Origin: Lepidostoma basale
Lineage: Eukaryota > Arthropoda > Insecta > Trichoptera > Lepidostomatidae
Direction: 5' to 3'
Length of the DNA stretch: 64,000 bases
Assembly: GCA_022606425.2 (NCBI GenBank)
Contig: JAHDVF020000509.1
Coordinates: 620,001-684,000, forward strand
Of the stretch, positions 37,020-50,500 are shown piece by piece (position 1 is the stretch's first letter; every line of letters starts with the position of its first letter). Both the position numbers and the translations under genes were made by a program. Under the pieces are notes generated by a model that was not told the origin of the DNA, searched no databases, and saw nothing but the letters and a program-made list of their open reading frames with translations.

Positions 37020-37390
37020 TTTCTAATTTATCTTCTTCTTTTGCCTAGTAGCCATTTCCCGTTATTTGGGGTCGGCTCTCATAATACGGCTCTGCCAAGT
37101 CTCGCGATCCAGGGTCATCTGGCTGTCTAGTCCCAGCGCCTTCAGGTTGTTCCCAACTGTGAACATCCACGTTGCAGGAGGCCGACCTGGTCCCCTGGAA
37201 CGATGTACTCATTGTCCATCCTGCTCACATAACCGTTCCACCGCAGACGACGTTCCCCAGTTTTTTCCGCTATGGGAGCGACTTTTAGGCTACCTTTGAT
37301 GTGCTCATTTCTAGCTTTATCCAGCATTGTAACCCCGGCGGCCCACCTCAGCATCTTCATTTCTGCTACGTGTAGACTCTATTTTTCTTG
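37020..37390 (-). mobile_element. LINE C-terminal fragment
   Basis: KMLRWAAGVTMLDKARNEHI, KVAPIAEKTGERRLRWNGYV and, after a frameshift, ETWQSRIMRADPK are the closing segment of an RTE-like ORF. AAG repeats at 37030 form the tail. Confidence 0.75.
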
Positions 37391-38029
37391 TTGCCTTACG
37401 GTCACCTTCTATGTTTCTAATTAATATGAACGAAAAATCCTGTCTTCTAGGAGTTTTATTATATTTTAGATGGAATGACATATTTCACCCTTCGAATAAT
37501 TCAAAGTATATTATTTTAAAATCAAAAAATATATATTTTTTTTCATTTTGAGATTAATCCGTCTATCTAAAAATGGTGTTTTATTAAAATTGTCATTTCA
37601 TTTACATCCAAAACTCTAAAATACCCGGTCTATTCTATTAAACAGAAATGCATCTATTATCGACAAATATCCATCAAAATTATGTACTCACATCATTCAC
37701 AGAATAATCTGATGTGATTAAAAAGAGTTATCAAACCGTATGCTTCAATTGATTGAACTCGTAAATACATGTGTATTAGTTGTGTGGTCATACATTCTCC
37801 GTTTTATTTTTTGATATTTTTTGTTTGACCAATACTCGTACATCACCAAATCAAAAAAATTTCAATTATTTCAAACACTTATTAACAAACAAAATTATAA
37901 ATTTGGGTGTCTATATAAATAAAAATTATATTAGATTATTTTCTTAATTTACAATGAACTTCTAGCAATAAATTTCAATTAACAACGTTAATATTTTGTC
38001 TACCATATATGTAAAAAAAATATTTCAAC

Positions 38030-38400
38030 ATCAAAGCATTTTTTTCCTTTGCAGGTGTAAAAATAAAATGTAAAATGTTAAATTAAAAAACTTTGTTTTA
38101 TGTATCACAATTGTATTTTTATTTTATGCGACAGCTGCTTAGACGTCATCAGGTGTTACAATAATATATGAAATGTCAAATTTAATCGTAACGAAAAATC
38201 ACGAAAATTTGTCATTTGATATATTATTGTATGTTAGTTAGTTAGTTTATTATTGTAACATCTGATAATATCAACATAGGTTGACGAAACAGTCTTCGCG
38301 TAATATAAAAATTCAATTGTGATACATAAAACAAAGTTTTTAAATTTAACAATTATAATGTTAAAGTATCATAGTGTTTCGGCCAAAACAATGTACTAAA
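38030..38400. repeat. PLE-type foldback directly upstream of the Ig2 exon
   Basis: AACTTTGTTTTATGTATCAC at the left is inverted on the right (GTGATACATAAAACAAAGTT), with TCATCAGGTGTTACAATAAT and its decayed inverse inside. Relatives are at 2020-2160, 13190-13400 and 50365-50600. Confidence 0.7.
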
Positions 38401-38427
38401 AATAAAATGTTTTATTAAATTTTTCAG

Positions 38428-38556
38428 CTCTATGGTTTGAAGGGGGTCAGCTGACCATTACCAAAGTAAGCCGCCTACACGCTGGGGCGTATCTCTGCAT
38501 AGCTTCAAATGGAGTTCCACCTACGGTTAGCAAAAGGGTCACACTCAATGTACATT
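38428..38556 (+). CDS. exon: C-terminal half of Ig domain 2
   Basis: The exon follows a pyrimidine-rich acceptor (attaaatttttcag) and ends at donor GTGAGT. It enters with two bases of a split codon and leaves in phase 1. Translation reads LWFEGGQLTITKVSRLHAGA, then YLCIASNGVPPTVSKRVTLN, then VH. The Y-x-C of Ig strand F and the G strand leading into the linker are clear. A palindromic PLE terminal repeat ends only about 30 bp before the acceptor. The intron behind it is 11.6 kb. Confidence 0.9.
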
Positions 38557-41500
38557 GTGAGTATCAAATATTATTACATATGCCGTATTAGTTTTATTTA
38601 TTTGCCAATTATTAGGTCTTGAACGCATTAGTAAAACTGATAAACAATTTAAATGATTACAAAAATTTGTTTTTTAAATATATAGGCGGGCCACACTGTG
38701 ATAAACAAGCTGGTTTGAAACCAAAATTTGTATACTGAATGTTATTACTCAAACTTAAACCATGTTCTAAACGTAGTAAAAACGTCGATTTTAGTAAACC
38801 ATGAGTTAAACCGCGGATGTTTCTGCATACGGTTATCCTTTCAACAAACATGGTACGTTTATCTCTCTTCCTCGCATTATTTTACCCGGCGTAGAATGAG
38901 ATAGAAGCCCTATACAACCGATGTTTATCACAGTGTGGCCCGCCTTTTACACTAACTCAAATGTAATCAGTTTTTCCTGACTTTCTTTTGTTGAACACGT
39001 GGTGTTAAAACAATGTTAAAATTATATTTTTATTATTCTTCTTCGATGGCGCTACAGTCCAAGTTGAGCCTTTACCTCCTTCAACTTTTGTCTCTAATTC
39101 ACTGAGTGTCGCGAGAGCTGTTTCGCCAACCGATGTCGGCATCATCAGGTGTTACAATAAACATAGTTTTATTTTCATTATTCTAGACAAGGTACGTTGG
39201 TTTTCTCAATTTTAAATATAAAAAAGTTTATAATCTTTATCAACATTAACACGTTCTTTTACACAAGAAAATATAATAAGATATATCCACGAATAATATC
39301 ATTATGGTTACCAAAAAATATACCAAAGATTAATCGAAATAACATTTTTATTTATGCGATGAACCACTACACCATAGTGAACTTTCTTCTTCTTCTTCTT
39401 CGATGCTCCCACAGCCCATATCGAGCCTTAGATTCCATTATTATTCGCCTCCAACTCCTCCGGTCCTTCGCTTCGACCCTCCAATCTGACACACGTATTT
39501 CGACAATTTCGCCCCCCATCTCTCCCGACTTCATCCTTCCATTGCATGCTTGGTCGTTCAATTGGTCTTCTACCACCTGGGTGACACCCCAGCATCCTTT
39601 AATAAAATTAATTGATGTAATATTTGTTTCTTTTGTTTCACATAAAACAATGTATAAAGAAACTAAACACTGTGACAAATATCTTGTAACTATTACCTGT
39701 TTTGATGTACTAAAAAATGTATCACAATCATCATCAGTGGCGCTACAGCCAAGTATGAAACTTGACCTCCTCGAGGATACCCCACATAAACAGGAAAATG
39801 TTTACGATGAATAAAACATGATGGGAAGCTTTTATACTTGAAACTATTATATAATATATTTAGAATTGGAAGCATATTGGTTTATAATCAGAGAAATACC
39901 AAAAAAAATATCGAGAAAAATAAACTTTAAAGTGGAAGAAACAATAATGAAAACAAAAAAATTGTTGCAAAATTTCTTCTGGCAGCAAGCTGCCGTAACC
40001 GGTCGACGATAAACACAAGTAATAGTATATAATAATAAATAAATGTAAATCAAAATTTTTTTGTTTTAAATTTTTTAAAATGAACTTCTACCAAGAAATT
40101 TCAATTTAAAATATTAATTATTGGAAGAAACGATGTTTAAATTCATAGAAAAAAAGTTGTAAGAAATATTAGATTAAATACGACACACCCCATAACAAAT
40201 TGTATTTAATATGGTAAAGCATGAAGCAAAGGTTTTCAAGCAAAAATTTTCGTATTATGAAATAATGGAAATATTTCAGTAATTAATTAGCTCCCACCCC
40301 CTCAATACGAATTTTTTTTAATCATTGAATGCGCTGTTTAATATTTTTTAAATCAGTTCTAAATAAAGTTTATGCATTAATATTTAACAAATAATCAACG
40401 AGTTAAAAACTTTTGTAAACGAAAATTTTAATTAGAGGCACCCAATAACCGCTCGTTGTAATATTCCGAAAACACGTGCTGCTAACTTGCCTTTTTAAAT
40501 AAAATAACCCGCAACCCTGCACATATTACTTAATAATATAATAACCTTTCAACAACATCCATTTTAAATAGGAAATCTGAATGCCTACAGGGTGATTTTG
40601 TTATTTTGGAATCCAATTATTTTTTTATGACCCGAAACATTTATTCTGCAAGGTTGCGAAATTCTCTTCTGAAAATAAAATATTGTTTTCAGTTTGTATG
40701 TAGATTCCAAGTAAAGGAGATTTTTTCATCACGGTGAAACATTAAGCTCCGATCATGGCGGGTTGTTTTCTATTTTATAACTTTGGTGGGTTCTATTTTT
40801 CAAAACCAGAAACTTTTTTCAAATGCTATCATAATGAAAAAATCATGTATATTTAATCATATGATTCGTTGATGCATATTTATTGTTTTAACTTTTTTTA
40901 ATGTTAAGGCGTTTCGACTGTAAAATTCCATTGTAAAAACATTGGAATTGAAAAAAAACGCCATCTATGTTCCACTTTAATTTATTAAAGATCCTTCTGA
41001 CGACCTTCATCCTTAGGTGTGAACATATAACTAATTATAAATGTACACCTGAGGATGAAAGTCACCTCCGAAACATGGCATGGTTAATATTTTTATTGCA
41101 TAAAGATATTTAATGAATTAACGTGGAACATAAAAAATATAAATACAAATTGACGAATTTTACGCTATTTAGGATTTATATTTCAATTGTAATCACTTAT
41201 GTTTATAATTATACAAATTAATTTTCGTATTTTCAGGACTTGTTTCGTGCTTTTAAGATACCTTTAACTAAAATTCGAAGTTATTTGTAATGTATTAATT
41301 GAATAGATGAAACTAGTATTGAAAAACTAAAAATAAAACATCATACCCTTATGATTGAAACTAAAATATGGAACTAGCATAAGAATAATAAAAGTAGAAT
41401 TTATGCAGTAGAAATGAGATCTCTTAAACTCATGTGTAGTAAATCTTTATATGATCAAATGCAAATGTAAGAAGTTAATGCAGTTCGAATAAAATAAAGA

Positions 41501-44500
41501 AAGAATCATTTAGATGGTTTGAACAAATGGAAATAATGAATGAAGAAATAATAATAAAGAAAAAAAATTAACGATGTAAAAGGAACAAGAAATAGAAGAA
41601 AATCGAGTTATAAGTGGCATCATCAAATCAATCAAATATTAAATGTCGGCAGTGCGAAGAGACTGAAAAATCGCCGTGCGTGCATGACACGATTTATGAA
41701 TGTTGCGGAATCCAGAAAAGTATGTTTGGATAGAACAGCGTGGTGGTCCATTATTTCTGTCTATCCCTTTGGAGAGATTGCGTGATGATTTGGTAGGTAG
41801 TTAGTTAAAAAGTTTAATAGATGGCGCTAGTGTAGATTGACCTAAAAAAGGTGAAGTTATTTAAACATATTAGCATATATACAAGTTCCAAAAATGTGTC
41901 AGACGTGGTGGTCGTAAGAAGGGTGGAATGGGGAATGTTGTTAACATTAAATGATCGCTTAACCCAACCAATGACAGGTCATAAGTCCTGCAAACGCCTC
42001 GACTACCATATATCTCTATTGAGATACAATTAATCCTTAAAAAGTTTAATTATAAGAATGGATGAAATCCTAGACCAGAATATAGCCGCTGTTGGAACCA
42101 GCCGAAACTAAAAATCAAGTGAATAAAACGAAATACAATTTATAAAGGATTTTTTTTATTATTATTTACAATGAACTTCTTCCAAGATGTTTAATTGAAC
42201 GGTATTTTCTGTCAAAAATGTTTTTTTTTTTTTTCAAAAAATATTTCCTTAAATTAATGATTTTCTCCACGACTGATCATTTGTTCTTATTTGGGTTTTC
42301 AGTAGAAGGTCGTTTATCCGAACTAATTAGGACCGAAGGTGTTCCGGATACCGATTTTCAAAATAATCAAATAGGCGCTATTTTTTTTAGCAAAAATCGG
42401 CTTATTTATTGATTATGTAATTAGAAATTTTACTGCTAAAACAAATATATATTTATTACATGTACATAAAAAGGCTTACATTACTCTACAGAACAGCACC
42501 CTTGTACCTTTGAGGGGGTGCCAATTATCTTGCTGGAGGGAGGGGAGACTGACCCGCAATGCCGAGTCTCGTCCTCCTCCTTTTTGATTCAATTTCATTA
42601 CTTTTTTTTCTTAAATATATTTATTATTAACTTTCTATGTTACCTTCCCCCATTCCACGTATTAAGTAAATTTCCTTCTTTCCCCCATCCTGCATTTTAT
42701 CTCCTCCCTCCTTCCTGTGCCTCCTGCTGTGCATTCTTTCTCTAACATATTTATGTATCAATTGTGTATTTTCTTTTGCTGTTGTATTGCTATATGCATA
42801 CGGCGGGACATCGAGGAAGAGAATCGTAGCTTAAATGTGGTCTGGGTCTCCCTTAATTGCAAATATACATATATTTTTTTATTTAACGAAGTCTCGCATC
42901 GACGGTGGACGGGCCTAGGGAGTGCACGAGTGAAACTGACGAAAGCGGAGCTTCGGGTAAGCGGAGGGAGCCCTCTATGGCTCGGCCATATATTGTATGT
43001 AACAGTACTGGAAAAATAATCAGAGATTTTTTTTTGCAAGATTTCCTCGTATCTTTTTGGGCTTGTCCGCTTGTTCGGATGATTGACGTTCCGGTTAATT
43101 GACCTCCGAATAAACGACGTTCTACTGTATCAAAATGTTTTGTTTATCAAAAACAACGTTAATTATTTTTGTTAAAATTTATGCTGTTGTGATAATTATA
43201 GATGGGTCAATATAAAATAAAAAAATATTTAAAATCATTTCTAATTTAACGGGGATTTTTTAAAATAATTTAAGCCATGATAAAAAAAATAATAAGTACG
43301 GTGAGATTTCATCCTAGTGAAACATTAGTATCGATAAATATAATTTAATTATTTTATACACGTATTATTAATAAAATCCTCGCTAAAAAAGTTAAATAAA
43401 ATTGAGATCTAAGAAAAAAAAATTACGAAATTCTAAACAAAATATTTGAATTCGAATTTTCAATAATTAGATGAAAAAGTATCATATATTGGGAAAAAAT
43501 GTACACCCATCTATTATGTATAGGTCCAAAGGTAAAAGTTCGATGTCCCGGATTTTATTAAACCTAATCCCAAACAAAAAGCCGAATTGGGTAAAAAAAA
43601 TTGCCCTGTTTCCGATTCGAGCAAATTTACCTCTATTTTCCATTAATACGCTGCGTCGTATTTCACTGTCCTGAGTAAAATTATTTTAAAACAGCGGAAC
43701 ATTCGAAGTATTCTGTTTCTAGGTTATATTACAAAAAATATATTTTACAAAATATTACTTAAGAATATTGAAATTGAATCGAAATATTGTTTTCAATTGT
43801 GTCAGTGCTCGAATGATAATCGGTTCCATTATTCTAGGAGAAGGAAGTATATCTTAGAAATCTTTTTTTTTATTCGATGCCTCATCGTGATATTTTATGA
43901 GGAATAAACGAAATCAATTTGTAATGCAGCCTCCATAATGATCTTCTAAACTAATGATATTTTAGTAAAAAAACATTCGAATTTGTGTAGTTGGGTCTGT
44001 CATCGTAATTTTTTTTTTCCTGAATTGAAATAGTCAACTTGAGAAGAACTCTTTGAAAAATCGGATATACTGGGTTTCACTTGGCACGCAACCATGTGTA
44101 TGCCCAAAAATACAAGATATTTAAAAAAATCTTTGCGACCTTAAAATAAATTTATATACCCACAATATTGTGTACTACGCAAATGGCGAAAAAAAAACTA
44201 TGGCTTAAGCACAACCATTACTGAGAAGCTATTGTGTATTCCTTTTTTAAATACAGTACATTCCTGATTTTCCGGTGTCAGATTTACCGGGAAGCGGATT
44301 ATCCGGGACACGGGTAATCAAAAAAAAAATCAAAAAAATTTCACAATTGTACTTAAACAAAAACTGAAATCTGTCACGATGACATTGGGCGTTTAGTTCA
44401 CATTTGCGCCACCACCAGCATACCTTTGTGGCTCTATAGTCGTGTCATAAAGCTTTGAGTTTGCAATAAAGCACCCGCAGCGTAGTTCTTAACCATAAAA

Positions 44501-47500
44501 CATTGTCGTTTATTAAACACTATTTCAAACAATTGAAATATCAAGGTGATTTCAATGCGTCTTCTGGATGGTTCATGCACTTTAAACAGAGACACGGCAT
44601 CCGAAAAATGTCTATTCATGGCGGAAGCCAGAAGATAGAACGATTTTTTAAAACATGCGCTGATATTTATTTATTTATGACAAAAACAATTTTTCCGCCA
44701 CAATTACCGACACACCCAGCATTGCCTTCCTTCATTTATTATACAAGTAAAATAAATTATTTTGTAATTACTAATTATGAAACTCTAAAATAAATAAAAA
44801 GGCGTTTTCCATTCAATCAATTATCATATCACTTTCAATAAGTTAACATAATATTTTTTACATAGCCCTAACAAAAACAAAAATGTGTAATTTTTATGTT
44901 ATTTTTTTAACTGTGAATGATGTTTTATAGATGCAATGAAATAATACTGAAATAAAGTTATTATTAACAGTGTTATATAAATTATCCTTCAAAAGTTTTA
45001 ATGAAATTCCATAGTGTTAACGCCTTAACATTAAATCAAATGATATATTATAATATTTTGATTGTATTATTATGGAATATAAATATCTAGAGATATTAGA
45101 GAATTATTTCCCTTCGTCACATTGGGATTACGGCTTATCTACAAAATTCTGATATTCAGTAAAACCTAATCCTTGTATGGGAAAACTTGTGGGTCAGAAT
45201 ATTTGGGAATATTTTTGTCCGCGCCGTCATTGTTTAGGGGTATCGCTATACAAAATTGTCTCGAGGACAGTATTGACCCCTCCCCACAATACACTACAGC
45301 CTTGGCTGACATTATTTATAGAAACAATCATAACCCACTGATTTCACCATTTTCCTTCTCCTTAATCAAATCTCCATTGCTGGATATAGGTCTCTTCAAA
45401 CGTTTTTGATCTTCCTATATCCAGCGAGACTTTAATCCATCTTCTTCCCCAGACTGAGATTGTATCGTCGGCCCATCTTGCGGTCGACCGATGTTCCTTT
45501 AATTCTCCCATGGTCTCCACGTCTAGACTCTGGATGCCCATCTATTTGATCCTTGTCTGGCCATGTGTCCTGCACATCTTCACTTAAGTTTGGTAACACG
45601 GTCCATCACATCGACAGGCTTTGTCCGGCGTCTGAATTTGGTATTGGGTATTTATTTTCCTTCGGACTATACCTTACACCATGAGCGCTATGTTTTTTTT
45701 TATCAATTAACTCTCCAATATCCAATGTATTATTGTTCTCTTCTTATTGTCTTATCGCATGCCCGTGATGCATAGAATCTCGAGGATCCTTATCCACCAG
45801 AATCTATCGCACGTTTGATACCTAACACCACTCCTCAACATCGTCCTAGAAGGTTCATTTCCAGGTGTCTCTAGGCACCGGAGAAAAATACAGTGAACGC
45901 TGAGTGATACAGGCTGGATTCCTTCTTAGGAAGTTACCGATCCATGGTCATGTGTGCCTAACGACTTGTTCTCTAATTAGCCTTTCGCCTGCCATGGTTC
46001 TGAGAATGGCATTTGACACTGTCTGGGTCCGAAAGATCTTCAATAAATGTATGCAGGAGAATTTCACAAGACTAGATCGCACTAGAAATTAGTACGATAG
46101 TTAGCAGCTTTAACGTCCCTTAAAATAACGGAAGAGCCCAAATAGATGGGACTCCATTGGTTTGTTCATCTGATGCGTTAAAACTGCGACCATGTTGTTT
46201 ATAAAGCGCTCAATCCCAACATTTGCATATCAATGGGGTCATCAAGAGGCTCAGATGTCTGCTAATAACACGAAAGACCACCATTAGGAAGCAACTTAAC
46301 ACCAGGGACGTGAATTTGTAGGTTTAGCCAAAACCGAAGAGTGCAGAAACTTCATATAAGAAGAGCTGATCCCAGATGATGGGAATAAGCCTAAAAAGAA
46401 AAGAGTATGTATATTCGTAATACAATACATAACATATACAATCTTCAAAGCATGATGACAGAGATAAACGTATATACATACATAAGACAAACAGCATTAT
46501 ACACAGTATTTATGGTATAAGAATAATAGATTTTTAAAATATTAAACTAATTAAAATCAAAAAGGTTTCCTTCCTGTTACCTTATTTTACCCCTTTGTCA
46601 ATAACTATAATAAAATAGTCTACATTTTTCAATCAAATAGTCAACTTTAAATTATTTTTATATAACTTGAGGCATTAACCCTGGAATTTCATAATAACGA
46701 ATTCCTAATGAATTAAAACATTTTTAAAACTTTTAAGTTTTTTTATTGTAATGTTTCAAATATTTATACCTAAATATTCCTTGTTCTCAATTCGATTCAA
46801 TTTCTAATTCTGTATTTTTCCAAATAAATAAAAAATAAAAGTCGCAGATTTGGAAGAATGCATCGACCCAGAAACACAAGAACAAGTACGTCTAATGAGG
46901 CTGAATACTCTCAACCATTTGGAGTATTTTTCTCTTAAATATTGTTTCAATATTTAAAATGTCGATCTTCAAAGCGATCGTGTTCAGAAGTTTGATTGCT
47001 TATATTATATCGTCTCGACATCGAAAACTTTGATGTCGATAAAAATAAACCCAAAAGTGGAAAAAAGTATTTTATTTCGTTAAAAAAAACATTATACAAT
47101 AAATTATTTGATAACTTGATAATATTATATTATAAATTGAATTAACTAATATAAGTGAAATTTAATTGTATCTCAATAGAGACGAAGATGCAAACTGGAA
47201 ACTGAATATGGTTGGTCAAGGTGTTTACAGGACCTATGACCTGTCATTGGTTGGGTTAGGCGCACGCTTTATGTAATTACAACATTCCCCATTCCACCTA
47301 TTTTCTTTATGACCATGTAAGACAAATTTTTGGAGGTTGTATATATGCTACAAATCTATACTTATCTTCACATATCAGTTTCAATACGCCATCTATGTAG
47401 ATTTGATTACATATGTTAATCCTTTTAAGATTAATCTATATAATCCACACACTAACGCCATCTATGGAGATTAATTTTTAGCATTTAGCAAACTACTTTA

Positions 47501-50500
47501 TTAACACAATGTGAAGGCTATCGCCATTAGCAGCGCATTGTTTAGAAGCCGTTTGGAGATATCAAGTATAATATAATATAATACAATGTGTACAAGAATG
47601 TTACAAGAAAATGGTCTTTAATGTTTTTTTAACTAAGATATCACTTCGTTAAATTAGATACTGGAGAGGTAATTGACAGCAGTGTTAATTAAAATATATA
47701 TCACTTCAAATTTTATCAATTAATGTACGCCGTTGAAAACATTTTAATGAAAGCTATTCGAGAGCAATGTGTTTTAATTATAAATTTGCAAAAAAATTTA
47801 TCAAACGTGTTACCAAATGTAATTAAAATAATGAGAGTGTAATTAAATAAATTAGTATAGTTCTGCTGGAACCACCTGTACGCCGTTTGCCTTAAATGTT
47901 ATTTGAAAATTCAGCAACCAAATAGACAATATGTTTGCCATTGGAAGTGTAGAGGAGTCTTATTCAAAACGTTGCGGCGCCTGTTTTATACTGCGGCTTT
48001 CAGAGGCCGTGCCGCAAATTCGCACAACCCTTTGGAAAATTAACAACCAAAGGCAAAAGCTGGAATTAATCGAAACACCCGCAATTGTGTTCTCCTCGTA
48101 AATTATAATTCATTCCCGGGCAATTAAAAGGGAATCAGAAAACGTCTAAATTTTATATTCCCGACAATATTAACAATTAGCGAGGGGCAACGGAATATTT
48201 AATATTTATCCTTTAATTTTAATCGCAGTATTACGTTACTGTGAAAATATTTAAGATCCGCCATTCGAAATTCAAAACAAATTGGTTTAACCCAATTTGA
48301 GTAAGAGTGTTCGTATCTACCTAGAGTTAAACGATTTGGAATACTAAACAATATTTTTACTTATATTGTTAAACAATAAATACATACTTTTTGCGACCCG
48401 TGAAATATTCACGGAAGTAAATATTTTCTACCCTTTAAGACTTGGTTTACTGTACAATCGTTATCAGTAATAAGTTGAATATACTTTTTATTTTATTTTA
48501 TTTACATTATATAATTTCACAATTAACAATACCAAATTGTTCTCTTTTTGTTTTCTACACTTCTGTCATACAGCAATAATCAGAACAAAATTCAAAAATA
48601 TTCAAAATTGTATTCAAAATATTCTCATTCTCTTTCTTGGTGACATTCGGTTTTTGCTTATTTTTATTATGATTTCAAAATTAATACCGTATCTATATAA
48701 TACTCTTATTCATTTTAAAGATAATAATAAAGATATTTATGAATTTACTACAATGTCTTTGTGGGAGTTCATTTTGAATAATAATGAAATAAAACTTTTA
48801 TTTAAATAAATACTTCCACTTTTGTTTTTATTTCGACAGGCTGACATTTCGTTTTTTTCATTTCGACGGTTTCGTTTTTTGTTATTTTTGAATGGTGTTA
48901 AACACCATAATAAAGTATTGAAAACATCAGTTTTCTAAACGTCTCTCCCATATAAAAAACAAAAGACGTTTTTATACATATAAAACACTTTAAATCGTTA
49001 GAATAACCTTTTTAAAACAGTGTATTAAATTACATATCAGACATGTTTCGGACAACCGGTGATACATATTATAAAGATACATATTTGAAATATTACAAAA
49101 TTGTTTACAAATATGATCAATTTTGACAGATGTTATAAAGATTTATTTGGGAACGTTTATGCTTTTGTTATAACAAATATTATGAATCAATTTAAATTTT
49201 TAAAATATAATTTAAAGTTCTTATTGGGATTCGTTAAATTTATTTGATTATTTATAATGTTTTATTTATTTTTAATTGCTTTTTTAATTTCTAAAATTTC
49301 GAGATTGTTCTTAGTTATATTTCTATTATTAACATGCAAAATTTCAACACCATACAAGGTATATATAGAATGAAAAAAACAAATAAAACATTTACAACAC
49401 AGAGTAGGTATGGCGAACATAGAAGAAAATGTATTATATTTTCACTAACTAACTAACTAACTAACTAACTAGTCAGTTAGTGAAAATATAATACACTTTC
49501 TTCTACGAGTATGTTCGCCATACCTACTTTGTGTTGTAAATGTTTTATTTCGGATGGTTCTCATTCTTCATCCATTTGAACACTGAAGATAATGAGCACA
49601 AACCGAAACATTAAGTGTTGTAAAAATGCAATATATTTAAGTTATTCAAATGTGAATCCACAACACTAAAAAGTGTATGTTATAATCATAATATTACACA
49701 GCTTAGTAATACATATGTAATAGTAGCTTTAATATTTAATAGACAAAGCTTAGTATATATACTGTCAGAACCAAACATCTCATAAGAGTAGCAGAAATGA
49801 AAATATTGCGACCTATTGTGGGGAGAACCCTTAGAGATAGAATACCCAATGAATAAATTCGCCGATCCTGCAGAATTTATGACAGTGAAATGGATTAGGC
49901 AGAGAATACGATTCTGGAGAGACCACATCACCACAGTGAAGTTTCCTAAAATCGTGATGCACGAGAATCCAGAGGGCCGTCGACCACCAGGACGACCACC
50001 AAAGATTGAGAAGATTGAAGAAGTGAAAGAAGAATGAAGAATGAATTGAAGATTGAGAGAAAGCTGGTCGTCTTCATCACAGGAGGAAATTTGATAAGCA
50101 GATCGCCTAAACAGATCCCAAGATCTCTAATAATAATAAGAAGAAGCTTAATATATTATTTGTTAATTGTGAAATATATTTGTATAATTCCAGTTCCCCC
50201 AATGATCTGGATCCAGAACCAGTTAGTAGGGGCTGTGTACGGCAGCTCGGTGTCCCTGGAGTGCCACTCCGAAGCTTCTCCTAAATCCATCAACTTTTGG
50301 TCCAGGGAGAAGGGGGAAGCCATTGCGAATAGTAAGTACTTGTCCACCTCATATACAATAAATAAGTTAATACTCCATTGTTTTGGCCGAACACTTTGAA
50401 ACTTCAACATTATTAACTGTTAAAATTTACATCACTATAATGATAACACAATATTTATTATTCACTTTTTAGTGTCGCAACAGCTGTTCGCCAACCGATG

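Noticed and set aside
39197..39814. 205-codon open frame on the + strand
   Set aside because: It is largely the antisense of a LINE C-terminal fragment (39390-39610 on the - strand) extended by AT-rich sequence.
45173..45409. 78-codon open frame
   Set aside because: It has no recognisable domain, sits among decayed repeats and lacks splice or promoter signals; likely chance.
46841..46937. Short frame VADLEECIDPETQEQVRLMR LNTLNHLEY as a possible exon
   Set aside because: The composition looks protein-like, but there is no good acceptor, no donor in frame and no family match I can name.
48537..48809. 90-codon hydrophobic open frame
   Set aside because: It is AT-rich low-complexity translation (Ile, Leu, Asn, Phe) with no motif; expected by chance at this composition.
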